Source: Borrelia recurrentis A1 (lineage in GTDB: Bacteria > Spirochaetota > Spirochaetia > Borreliales > Borreliaceae). From it: a stretch of DNA of 64,000 nt. The position numbers and the translations under genes were made by a program. Shown here in pieces: positions 53,696-62,520 of the stretch. Under the pieces are notes generated by a model. That model was given only the letters and a program-made list of their open reading frames with translations, was not told where the DNA came from and did not search any database. The stretch is from NCBI RefSeq assembly GCF_000019705.1, contig NC_011244.1:806001-870000 (forward strand), written 5' to 3'. How positions within the stretch are numbered: the first letter of the stretch is position 1; the number at the start of each line of letters is the position of its first letter.

Positions 53696-56155
53696 GTGCA
53701 GTTATTTAGAACCTTTATTTTTATAGTTTGTTTTTTATTAGTATTTAATCTGTCTTATTCCCAAGACAGTTATAAGGGCAAGATTATAAAAAATATTGAC
53801 TTTATTGGTCTTAAAAATGTAAGTGAAAATGATTTAAAAAGTATTTTAAATGTTTATTTGGGGCAGCATTATTCTGATGAACTTTTTGATAAATTACAAG
53901 TTGATCTTTATGCTCTTGATTATTTTGATGGACTTATTCGGCCTGAGTTTAAACTTGATGATGACAAACTTCTGATTGTATTTTTTGTAAAAGAAAAATC
54001 GTTAATAAAAAGTGTTAATTTTGTTGATGATAGTGGAATTTTTTGGAATAGTGAATTACGTGAGAAGTCGAATGTTAAGGTAAAAGAAGCTTTAAATCTT
54101 TCAAAGATTAAAAAGAGTGTTATTAAATTTGAAGAAATGTATCAGGATGCTGGGTATCTTGATGTTGCTGTTACATATGATATTAAAGAAGAGAATAATT
54201 TGGTAAGTATTGTATTTAAAATTAATGCAGGTCCTAAATATATTGTTAAAGAGGTTTCTTTTGAAGGCAATTTGAATTTTAAGAGTCGTGTTCTTAGAAA
54301 ATATCTTGTATCAAAAACAGCATCTTTATTCTTTGATGGTAAGTATTTAAAATCAAATATTGATAAAGATAAAATGCGGCTTGAATCTTATTATAAAAAT
54401 AATGGATACATTAATGCAAAAGTTGTAAATAATATTGTAGATATACGTGTTCCTAGTGATTCTAAAAAATTAGAGAGAGAAGTTTACCTAAAATATTTTA
54501 TTTCAGAGGGTGATATTTTTAAATTTGGTAAATTTGAAATTATTGGAAATTTGGTTTTTAAATTGGATGAATTATTATCTTTAGTTACTTTTAAAGAAGG
54601 AGATATTTTCGATGAGTCAAAATTTGAACAAGATTTTGCAAAGATTAGGGAAAAGTATTATTCTGATGGTTATATCTTTACAGAGATTATTCCTTCTCAA
54701 ACTATAAGAGATGATTTTGTAGATTATTCTATTAAAATATTAGAAAAAGATAAGGCATATATTGAGTCTATTACTGTTTCAGGTAATAACAAAACAGATT
54801 CTCATGTGATACTTAGAGAAATTCCATTAATTGAGGGAGATGTTTTCAGTTTGGAGAGGCTTCGTATGGGAATGCTTAATTTGCAAAGGCTTGGTTATTT
54901 TGGAAATGTAGTACCCGATGTTGTTCCAAGTAATATTGAGGGCTTAATGAAAATAAATTTTATTGTTGAAGAGCGAGAGACAGCAAGTTTGAGATTTGGT
55001 ATGAATTTTGGTGGTATTACTAATTCTTGGTTTCCATTTTCACTTTTTGGACAGTGGGAACAATCTAATTTTTTAGGTAAAGGATATTCTCTCTCAGCAA
55101 GAATTAATCTTGCTTTTTCTGAACAAAGTATTCGGTTGATGTTTGAAGATAATTGGTTTATGCAAACTAGATGGACTATTGGTGGGTTTTTTGATTTGTC
55201 ACATTCTGTGAATACCGCTTATCAAGATATTAATGGTCCTATATTTATAGGTAAAAAAGAGGTTCCAGATCCTTTTGTAAGTTGGGAAGCATATAATAAT
55301 GCTAAAAATTTTTCTGATTTTAATATTATGAATTATTCCTTAGCCAAATTTAGTGTTAGTGGATTTACTGGCTATGCTTTTTCCAATTATCTTGGAAAGC
55401 AGTCATTTATTGGAACTATTCAGACAGCTTTAAAATATGTATATTATGATGATAATGTTAATAGACCTTCAAATTATTATTTGAGAGATAATTATAATAC
55501 TATTAGATTTGAGAATTCTTTGGGAGTTAGTGTTGCGTGGGATACTAGAAATTCTCAGTCTTTATCTAATAATGGGTTTTTACTTAAACAACAATTTGAT
55601 TTTTTTGGTGGATTTTTATTTGGACAAAGTCATTTTACAAAGTCCACAACAACTTTTGAGAGATATTTTTCTCTCTTAGGTTATCAAGATGTTTTTAGTC
55701 CGTTTATCGATTTAATTTTGACTTTTAGAAGTATTTATTCAAATATTTTGCCACCACTTGGAAATGGTTTTGAAATAGAAATACAACCGCATCATCTTTT
55801 GGTTATTAGTGAAAATTTTATGGTTGCTAGGGGATGGGGAACTTTGAGTAATATTTATAGTTCTTTTTTAAATACTATTCAGTTATCAATGCCTTTAATT
55901 AAAAATATTATGGTTTGGGATATTTTATTTTTAGATATGGCTTCTTATGCTCTTGAAGGACAAAAAAATGCTTTATTTGTGCCTTTTAGTAATTTTATTT
56001 TTAGTTGGGGATCTGGGATTAGATTTGTTTTACCTCAAATACCTTTGTCCTTTATGATGGCTTATCCATTTTATTTTGATAATGGGAGTATTAATAGATA
56101 TTATAATTATTTGGGAGGATTTCGATTTTTCTTAGCCATTGATATGAGATACTGA
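53696..56155 (+). CDS. bamA: BamA, outer-membrane protein assembly factor
   Basis: I start at GTG 53696 (VQLFRTFIFIVCFLLVFNLSYSQ) because GAGGGG lies six bases upstream and a clean signal peptide results; the longer frame overlaps tamB. About five POTRA domains (residues about 30-400) precede a C-terminal Omp85 barrel (about 430-819) with the FGMNFGGITNSWFPFS and GFLLKQQFDFFGG strands. BamA inserts beta-barrels into the outer membrane. It is sandwiched between tamB and skp. Confidence 0.95.
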   Translation: MQLFRTFIFIVCFLLVFNLSYSQDSYKGKIIKNIDFIGLKNVSENDLKSILNVYLGQHYSDELFDKLQVDLYALDYFDGLIRPEFKLDDDKLLIVFFVKEKSLIKSVNFVDDSGIFWNSELREKSNVKVKEALNLSKIKKSVIKFEEMYQDAGYLDVAVTYDIKEENNLVSIVFKINAGPKYIVKEVSFEGNLNFKSRVLRKYLVSKTASLFFDGKYLKSNIDKDKMRLESYYKNNGYINAKVVNNIVDIRVPSDSKKLEREVYLKYFISEGDIFKFGKFEIIGNLVFKLDELLSLVTFKEGDIFDESKFEQDFAKIREKYYSDGYIFTEIIPSQTIRDDFVDYSIKILEKDKAYIESITVSGNNKTDSHVILREIPLIEGDVFSLERLRMGMLNLQRLGYFGNVVPDVVPSNIEGLMKINFIVEERETASLRFGMNFGGITNSWFPFSLFGQWEQSNFLGKGYSLSARINLAFSEQSIRLMFEDNWFMQTRWTIGGFFDLSHSVNTAYQDINGPIFIGKKEVPDPFVSWEAYNNAKNFSDFNIMNYSLAKFSVSGFTGYAFSNYLGKQSFIGTIQTALKYVYYDDNVNRPSNYYLRDNYNTIRFENSLGVSVAWDTRNSQSLSNNGFLLKQQFDFFGGFLFGQSHFTKSTTTFERYFSLLGYQDVFSPFIDLILTFRSIYSNILPPLGNGFEIEIQPHHLLVISENFMVARGWGTLSNIYSSFLNTIQLSMPLIKNIMVWDILFLDMASYALEGQKNALFVPFSNFIFSWGSGIRFVLPQIPLSFMMAYPFYFDNGSINRYYNYLGGFRFFLAIDMRY

Positions 56156-56187
56156 TATAATTTAGATAATTTTTATAGGGAGGTTTT

Positions 56188-56706
56188 ATGGCTTTCATTG
56201 TGTTTTTATTTGCATGTTTTTTTCCGTTAAATCTTTTGTCACTTAATGTTACAAAGATTGGTATTGTGGATTTTGAGAAAGTTATAATTGGGTTTTTAAG
56301 TCCCCAATTGAAGTCTAACCTTGAACAGTTGAAAAATCATTATCAAGAGCGAATTGATACTTTAAATTCTGAGATTAAAGATTTAAGGAAAATGTATGAT
56401 GATTCTATGGAGATACATGATTTAGATAATGCTAAATTATATGGTAATCAGTATAATTTAAAGATTGATGAACTTAAAAAACTAAAAAATTTGGCGAAAA
56501 GTAATTTTGAACAACAAAAACAAATTAATATAAACAGCTTAAATAGTGATGGAGTACTTTGGAGTAAGATACTTAAGAGTATTCAATATGTTGCAGAAAC
56601 TAGTGGTATTTCTTTGGTTATGAAAAAGGATAATCCTTATATTCTTTATTATAATAGTACTGTTGATATAACAGATGATGTCGTTAAATATTTAAATGAA
56701 CAATAG
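56188..56706 (+). CDS. skp: Skp/OmpH periplasmic chaperone
   Basis: The 172-residue protein has a signal peptide (about 1-19), the opening VTKIGIVDFEKVI, a long coiled-coil (about 45-115) and a C-terminal strand segment ISLVMKKDNPYILYYNSTVDITDDVVKYL, the typical OmpH pattern. Skp holds unfolded outer-membrane proteins for BamA. The ribosome site GGGAGG is ideal. It ends the tamB-bamA-skp unit and converges on the STAS gene. Confidence 0.92.
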   Translation: MAFIVFLFACFFPLNLLSLNVTKIGIVDFEKVIIGFLSPQLKSNLEQLKNHYQERIDTLNSEIKDLRKMYDDSMEIHDLDNAKLYGNQYNLKIDELKKLKNLAKSNFEQQKQININSLNSDGVLWSKILKSIQYVAETSGISLVMKKDNPYILYYNSTVDITDDVVKYLNEQ

Positions 56707-56736
56707 TGTCTTGTTATAATATATTTTTATTTAATT

Positions 56737-57246
56737 TTAATTGCTATTTTCTTTTTTAAGTCTTCTAATTAGAGTACAAAATTCTTTTTTGTTGTCTCTA
56801 TTTAGACTTGAAAGTAAAATGTGTGATTTTAACATAGACTTGAATATTGTATTTTTATGTGTGTTAAAACAAAAATATTCTTGCATATCACTTTTATTTA
56901 ATTTTTTTTTTCTATTTTCTATTTTTAATATTTTTTCAAGACCAAGCGATCTGAGGTTTTGAAGTGCTTCTTTACTAGAATTTATTATTTTGAAATTTTT
57001 TTTATGTTCATTGCTTTTATTGTCAATATATAGAAATACTCCCATAAAAGTTGAATCTAAATATTGAGTTTCAGATAAATCTATATATAAGTTATTTATT
57101 TTATCATTATTATTAATAAATGTATTTTTAATGAATGTTTTAAAATTAACAGAATATAATGCTGTGAATCTGTTAATTAGCTTTATGAAAATAGAATCGC
57201 CTTTACACATATAAAAGACATTGCTTTGAGAAGTATCTTTTTCCAT
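56737..57246 (-). CDS. STAS-domain anti-sigma factor antagonist-like protein
   Basis: Residues about 5-105 form a STAS domain; the central strand NLYIDLSETQYLDSTFMGVFLYI contains the D-S-T-x-x-G site where SpoIIAA-type antagonists are phosphorylated on serine. About 60 residues of a basic C-terminal extension follow, unusual for the family. No kinase or phosphatase gene is adjacent, so the partner is unknown. The 169-residue protein is transcribed divergently from mutS. Confidence 0.78.
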   Translation of the reverse strand: MEKDTSQSNVFYMCKGDSIFIKLINRFTALYSVNFKTFIKNTFINNNDKINNLYIDLSETQYLDSTFMGVFLYIDNKSNEHKKNFKIINSSKEALQNLRSLGLEKILKIENRKKKLNKSDMQEYFCFNTHKNTIFKSMLKSHILLSSLNRDNKKEFCTLIRRLKKENSN

Positions 57247-57320
57247 TTTTCATTCTTTTGATATTTTTAAGTATATTGTAAAGTTTTAATAATATCAATT
57301 ATAATTTGAGTGTTATCTAT

Positions 57321-59894
57321 ATGAAAAAAGATATTACGCCGATGATGAGGCAGTATTTAGATATTAAAGACAAATATAAAGATTCTATTCTATTTTTTAG
57401 GGTAGGTAGTTTTTATGAGATGTTTTTTGATGATGCTATAGAAGGGAGTAAGCTTTTAGGTTTAACTTTGACTAAAAGAGAAAATGTCCCTATGTGTGGG
57501 GTGCCTTGTCATACAAGCAGAGAATATATTAAAAAATTAATTTTGCTTGATAGGAAGGTTGCAATTTGTGAACAAGGATTGCAAACTGATCCTAAGGGTC
57601 CATTAGAAAGAGAAGTTGTTGAAGTTATAAGTCCTGGTGTTATAATTGATGAGGATTTTTTACAAGATGATGTTAATAATTATTTGGTAGCTATTAGTGA
57701 TTATAAAGATTATTGTTCATTTTCTTATATAGATTTATCAACATCTAAGCTAGGGATTATTTTTTATAAAGGAAATTTTTTAGAAAAGTTAAGGCGTGAT
57801 ATTGAAAAATATTCTCCAAAGGAAATAATAGTTTCTGATGATTTTTACTATGAATATTTAGAAAAACTTGTTCTTGATCGATTTTTAGTTAATAAAGTTC
57901 CCAGTTGGCATTTAGATAAGGATATTGCTATTAAATCATTAAAAGAACATTTTAATATTGTTAGTTTAAGTGTTCTTGGTTTTACAGAGAGTGAGCCTTA
58001 TTATATTTCATCTTTTTTAATAATAGATTATATAAAGAACAATTTAAAAAATTTATTGATCAATATTGATACGATTAATATTAATAATGATTCTGAGTAT
58101 ATGTTTCTTGATGATGTTACTCAGATAAATCTTGAACTTGTAAAAAATAATAATGATTTGACAGTTTGTTATTCTCTTTATTCGGTGTTAAATGATTGTA
58201 AAACACCAATGGGAAAGAGACTTTTAAGAGAGTATATATTAAATCCTCTCTTAGATATTGGTGCAATTAATAATAGATTATTTCATGTAGAATTTTTAAG
58301 TAATAATGTTAATTTAAGCATGCAATTGAGAGATATTCTTAGTGATGTTTGGGATATTGAGAGAATAATATCAAGACTTCAAATGAAAAAATATGTAAAA
58401 AAAGATTTTTTGTTTATTAAAGAAACTTTGCTGGCATTTTTTTCAGTGAAAGAATTGCTTAATGAATATTCTTTTAAGTATTGGATATTTGATGTTAATG
58501 ATGAAACCAGCATAATGGAAGTTTATTCTTTAATTGATAGTTCTATTTCAAATGAACAAGAAGAACTTATAAAACATGGGTACAATGTTAAGATTGATCG
58601 TTTGAGAGAGATTAAAAATAATGCAAGTAAATATATTGATGATTATCTTAATTTTGAGAGAGATTTTAATAAAATTAATAGTCTTAAGATCAAGAGAACT
58701 AACATTAAAGGTTTGTTTTTTGAGGTTACAAAAAGTTATTATGGACAAGTTCCATCTCACTTTATAGAGAGTCAGAATTTAAATTCTGCTAAGAGATACA
58801 AAACTAACAAACTTATTGAACTTGAGCGAGATATTAATGATGCTGAAGATAATTTATTAGCTTTTGAGCAAGAAATTTTTGATGAGATAGCTTTAAGAGT
58901 TGTTAAATATAGTGTCATTATTAAAAAAATAGCTGAGTTTTTTGCGTATATCGATGTAATTGCAAATTTTGCATATTTGGCTAGAAAAAATGAATATGTA
59001 AGACCTATTTTGACAAATAATAAAGAAATTATTCTTGAGTGTGCTAGACATCCTGTTGTTGAGCATTATATGAGAGGAATTGAAGCTTTTACTAAAAATT
59101 CTGTCAAAATTAATAGTGAGAAATATTTTTGTTTGATTACGGGACCTAATATGGCAGGAAAATCAACTTATTTGCGTCAAACTGCGTTAATTGTTTTAAT
59201 GAGTCATATTGGTTCTTTTGTGCCTGCTAGTAAGGCGATAATAGGGATTACAGATAAGATTTTTTGTAGAATAGGTGCAAGTGATAATATTTCTAAAGGT
59301 GAATCTACGTTTTTAGTAGAAATGAATGAGACGGCTAATATTTTAAGAAATGCAACTCAAAATAGTTTGATTATTATGGATGAAGTTGGTAGAGGTACTA
59401 GTACTAATGATGGACTTGCTATTGCATATTCGATTGTTGAATATATTTTAAAGCATATTAAGGCTAGGAGTTTATTTGCAACTCATTTTCATGAACTATC
59501 AGCTATTAATCATGATTCTTTTGTGAATCTTTCAATGAAAATAGAGCAACAAGGGGATGAACTTATTTTCTTAAGAGAAGTTGAAGAGAAACCGTCTCTT
59601 AATTCTTATGGAATTTATGTTGCTCAAATAGCTGGCATACCTTTAGAGGTTGTAAAAAGAGCTAATATTATTCTTAAGAGTTTGACTAGTCGAGAGCATT
59701 TTTGTGTATCTAATTTTGCTACTATGACTTCTGTTATTGATGAAAAATTACCAGAAAAAAGTTTAAATTATAAGTCTGAACTTAATGCTTATTTTGAACT
59801 GCAGAATTTTATCTCTCAAATAAATATTAATAGTATCACTCCTTTTCAAGCAATGAATCTGTTAAATGAAATAATATTAAAAATTAAAACTTAA
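57321..59894 (+). CDS. mutS: DNA mismatch repair protein MutS
   Basis: The mismatch-recognition FYE motif is in RVGSFYEMFFDDA; the ATPase has Walker A GPNMAGKST (about 608-616), Walker B IIMDEVGRGTSTNDGLAI and the H-loop FATHFHEL. At 857 residues it is a normal full-length MutS. ATG 57321 is chosen; a TTG at 57306 also opens the frame, and neither has a strong ribosome site. It is followed by comF. Confidence 0.96.
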   Translation: MKKDITPMMRQYLDIKDKYKDSILFFRVGSFYEMFFDDAIEGSKLLGLTLTKRENVPMCGVPCHTSREYIKKLILLDRKVAICEQGLQTDPKGPLEREVVEVISPGVIIDEDFLQDDVNNYLVAISDYKDYCSFSYIDLSTSKLGIIFYKGNFLEKLRRDIEKYSPKEIIVSDDFYYEYLEKLVLDRFLVNKVPSWHLDKDIAIKSLKEHFNIVSLSVLGFTESEPYYISSFLIIDYIKNNLKNLLINIDTININNDSEYMFLDDVTQINLELVKNNNDLTVCYSLYSVLNDCKTPMGKRLLREYILNPLLDIGAINNRLFHVEFLSNNVNLSMQLRDILSDVWDIERIISRLQMKKYVKKDFLFIKETLLAFFSVKELLNEYSFKYWIFDVNDETSIMEVYSLIDSSISNEQEELIKHGYNVKIDRLREIKNNASKYIDDYLNFERDFNKINSLKIKRTNIKGLFFEVTKSYYGQVPSHFIESQNLNSAKRYKTNKLIELERDINDAEDNLLAFEQEIFDEIALRVVKYSVIIKKIAEFFAYIDVIANFAYLARKNEYVRPILTNNKEIILECARHPVVEHYMRGIEAFTKNSVKINSEKYFCLITGPNMAGKSTYLRQTALIVLMSHIGSFVPASKAIIGITDKIFCRIGASDNISKGESTFLVEMNETANILRNATQNSLIIMDEVGRGTSTNDGLAIAYSIVEYILKHIKARSLFATHFHELSAINHDSFVNLSMKIEQQGDELIFLREVEEKPSLNSYGIYVAQIAGIPLEVVKRANIILKSLTSREHFCVSNFATMTSVIDEKLPEKSLNYKSELNAYFELQNFISQININSITPFQAMNLLNEIILKIKT

Positions 59895-59932
59895 AAATAT
59901 TAATGTGGAATTGAACTGTTTTTAAAAGTATA

Positions 59933-60512
59933 TTGCTTCCTTTTTGTTCTTATTGTCATAGAAATTATGTTTGTTTAAATTCCCTTTGCAAGCAGTGTAT
60001 TACTTTTTTTCATTTTGATGTTAAGTTGAAAGATGATATTTGGTATTTTTTTGAATATAAAGATGAATATAAAAAATTAATTCTTGCTTATAAGAGTGAT
60101 TGATGGACAAAAATTACTTGGTAAATTTTTTGCAAATATGATTTTGCAATTTTTAATGAATATTGATTTTGATTTGGTTGTTAGTGTTCCTTGTAGTTTT
60201 AAAAGAAATGTTTTTTATGATTTTGATCATATGGAATATATTGGTAATTTATTATCTAAGAAAGGGATAAATTATATCAATATTTTGAAACGAGATTTGG
60301 GGAGAAGTCAAAAGCTATTACGTGGAAATTTGAGATATACTAATTTAGAGAATAAGATTAAGTTAAGATCTAAATATAAACATATAAAATTTAAAAGAGT
60401 TGTGCTTATTGATGATATTGTGACAACCGGAACATCTATGACTTTTTGTGAAAATATCCTCATAAAGCATGGATTTTATCAGGTAATGAAACTGTCAATT
60501 GCTAGAGTTTAG
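59933..60512 (+). pseudogene. comF: comF-like phosphoribosyltransferase, frameshifted
   Basis: The first part (from TTG 59933) encodes a zinc-finger start LPFCSYCHRNYVCLNSLCKQC and continues to ILAYKSD, then a TGA at 60104. The second part, in another frame, encodes DGQKLLGKFFANMIL... and the PRPP-loop VVLIDDIVTTGTSMTF. Removing one copy of the tandem tetramer TGAT at 60100-60107 joins the two exactly (YKSDGQKLLGKF), so a 4-bp duplication breaks the gene. ComF proteins act in DNA uptake or recombination. The start is also unclear: no standard start has a ribosome site. The rest of the second part has no further stop. Confidence 0.82.
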
Positions 60513-60527
60513 TTGATGATTAGTATA

Positions 60528-60556
60528 TTGACATTTGTTGACATTAATGCTACATT
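60528..60556 (+). promoter_or_regulatory. Possible promoter of the rimP-nusA-infB operon
   Basis: TTGACA (60528-60533) lies 17 bases from TACATT (60551-60556). A second TTGACA (60538-60543) follows closely, with a weaker partner at 17 bases (TTGGAT). Predicted transcription begins before the hairpin at 60581. Confidence 0.5.
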
Positions 60557-60580
60557 TGATTTGGATTGATTATTTTATTT

Positions 60581-60615
60581 AATAAGGTTCTTTTAAAAAG
60601 AGCCTTATTCTTTTT
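60581..60615 (+). terminator. Intrinsic terminator or attenuator before rimP
   Basis: AATAAGGTTCTTTT pairs with AAAAGAGCCTTATT over about 14 pairs with one G-U, followed by CTTTTT. The rimP ribosome site starts right after the T run. Either it terminates comF transcription or, as the promoter seems to lie upstream, it acts as an attenuator in the leader of the rimP-nusA-infB operon. Confidence 0.82.
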
Positions 60616-60625
60616 AGGAATGTGA

Positions 60626-61057
60626 TTGGTTAAAATTTCTGATAATAGTGAAATTTATGATTTAATAAAGGATGTAACCTATCTATTAGGAATCTCAATT
60701 ATAGAAATTAATACTTTTAGAAAAAGAGATGAATTTAAAATACAGATAGTTCTTTATAAGAGTGATAATTTCAGTGTTGATATGCTTTGTGATTTACATA
60801 AAATGATTTTATTGAAATTGGAAGCGGTTCTTAAATATAATGTTAGTTTAGAAATCTCTACGCCTGGAATAAATAGAAAAATTAAGAGTGATAGAGAGTT
60901 TAAGATTTTTGAGGGTAAAAAAATTAAATTGATGTTAAACAATGATTTTGAAGAAGGTTTTATCTTAAGAGCAGAGAGGGATGGTTTTATTTTTAAAACG
61001 GAGTATAAGAAAGTAAAAATTCTTTATAGCAATGTTAAGAAGGCTAAATTGTCTTAA
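60626..61057 (+). CDS. rimP: Ribosome maturation factor RimP
   Basis: The 143-residue protein shows the RimP pattern: [45 protein letters not shown], then the signature [30 protein letters not shown]. RimP is needed for 30S maturation. The start is TTG at 60626, six bases after AGGA. It leads the universally conserved rimP-nusA-infB order. Confidence 0.87.
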   Translation: MVKISDNSEIYDLIKDVTYLLGISIIEINTFRKRDEFKIQIVLYKSDNFSVDMLCDLHKMILLKLEAVLKYNVSLEISTPGINRKIKSDREFKIFEGKKIKLMLNNDFEEGFILRAERDGFIFKTEYKKVKILYSNVKKAKLS

Positions 61058-61070
61058 AGGAGTCTTGGAT

Positions 61071-62516
61071 ATGATAAAGGGTACTGGTCAAATGATTGCC
61101 AATATTGCTAGTGAGCGGGGAATGAGTATAGATGCTATTAGAAAGACGGTTAGAGAATCGGTAATAATAGCTTATAAGAAATACTTTGGAACAAGTGATA
61201 ATGCTTTAATTAAGTTTGATGATAATACTGGGGACTTAATAGTTTATTCCAAAAAAAGGATTGTGGATGAAGTTAAAAATAATGTAATGGAGATATTAGT
61301 AGATGATGCTAAAACATTTGAAGTTGTAGATAATGAATATGTTTATGTTGAAATTAATCCTAAAATTTTTGATAGACTATCAATTCAGGTTGCTAAACAA
61401 AGAACTAAGAGTGATTTGCAGGGAATTGAGGATAATGAACTTTATTTAGAATTTAAGCATAAATTACATAAAATTGTTATTGGTTATGTTCAACAAAATA
61501 GAAATGGCGATCTTTATGTTAATCTTGGTAGTACAGATGGTGTTATTCCTAAGAAATATCAATCTCCAAGAGAGGTTTATAGTCTTAATGATAAAGTTCG
61601 AGTTCTTGTTTATAGTGTTAAAAAAGGAAGGAATGGGATAGAGGTAATTTTGTCAAGAACCCATCCTAAATTTATTGCAGAATTACTTGCTCTTGAAATT
61701 CCTGAGATTGAAGAAGGGATTATTAAGATACATAAAATAGTAAGGGATCCAGGTTATAGGACTAAAGTTGCTGTTTATTCTGAGAAAGAAGAAGTTGATT
61801 CTGTAGGTCCTTGTATTGGACAAAAGGGAGTTAGAATTCAATCAATAATTAAAGAACTTGAAGGAGAAAAAATAGATATTATTCCTTATTCTAAAGATAT
61901 TAAGGAGTTTATTAAGGATTCCTTAACTCCGGCTAAGATAGATAATGTGTATATTATTGATGAAGATTTGCATAAGGCATTAGTTGTTGTAAGTGATGAT
62001 CAGCTTTCGCTTGCAATAGGTAAGATGGGACAGAATGTTAGACTTGCAAATAGACTTCTTGATTGGGCAATTGATGTTAAAACTAATAGTCAATTTGCTG
62101 AAATGAAGGCAAGTGGAGAGTTTAAGCAAGATACTTTTGAAATGTTTGACAAAATTATTCAGGATAATGTTCAGGAAGATGAATTTGAAGAGATAAATAA
62201 AATTAGTGAACTTAAAGTTCTTGATGATGATATTGTTGCCAAATTGATTCAAAGAGATCTTGATGATATCGATAATTTTTTGAATGCCAGCGAAGATAAG
62301 CTTTTTGAGTTAGGAATAACTTATGAAAAGCAAGAAGAGATAAATAAAATATTAAAAGAAGGAATGGTAATAATTTCTAATGACGATGAATCTGTTGAAG
62401 ATGTGAAAGATGAGGAAGATTTACTTTGTCCTGAGTGTGGTGCTGTTATTAATGAAAATATGACTTTTTGTCCAGGTTGTAAGATAGGGCTTAGTTTTGA
62501 ATTTGAAGAGGAGTAA
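61071..62516 (+). CDS. nusA: Transcription factor NusA with C-terminal zinc ribbon
   Basis: ATG 61071 is chosen because AAGGAG lies eight bases upstream; a longer frame would overlap rimP. Order: N-terminal RNA polymerase-binding domain (about 1-125), S1 domain (about 130-200; [19 protein letters not shown]), two KH domains (about 200-345; [15 protein letters not shown] and [16 protein letters not shown]), a helical acidic segment, and a terminal zinc ribbon with cysteines at 453, 456, 467 and 470. NusA modulates pausing, termination and antitermination. The zinc ribbon is absent from the E. coli protein. Confidence 0.95.
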   Translation: MIKGTGQMIANIASERGMSIDAIRKTVRESVIIAYKKYFGTSDNALIKFDDNTGDLIVYSKKRIVDEVKNNVMEILVDDAKTFEVVDNEYVYVEINPKIFDRLSIQVAKQRTKSDLQGIEDNELYLEFKHKLHKIVIGYVQQNRNGDLYVNLGSTDGVIPKKYQSPREVYSLNDKVRVLVYSVKKGRNGIEVILSRTHPKFIAELLALEIPEIEEGIIKIHKIVRDPGYRTKVAVYSEKEEVDSVGPCIGQKGVRIQSIIKELEGEKIDIIPYSKDIKEFIKDSLTPAKIDNVYIIDEDLHKALVVVSDDQLSLAIGKMGQNVRLANRLLDWAIDVKTNSQFAEMKASGEFKQDTFEMFDKIIQDNVQEDEFEEINKISELKVLDDDIVAKLIQRDLDDIDNFLNASEDKLFELGITYEKQEEINKILKEGMVIISNDDESVEDVKDEEDLLCPECGAVINENMTFCPGCKIGLSFEFEEE

Positions 62517-62520
62517 TAGT

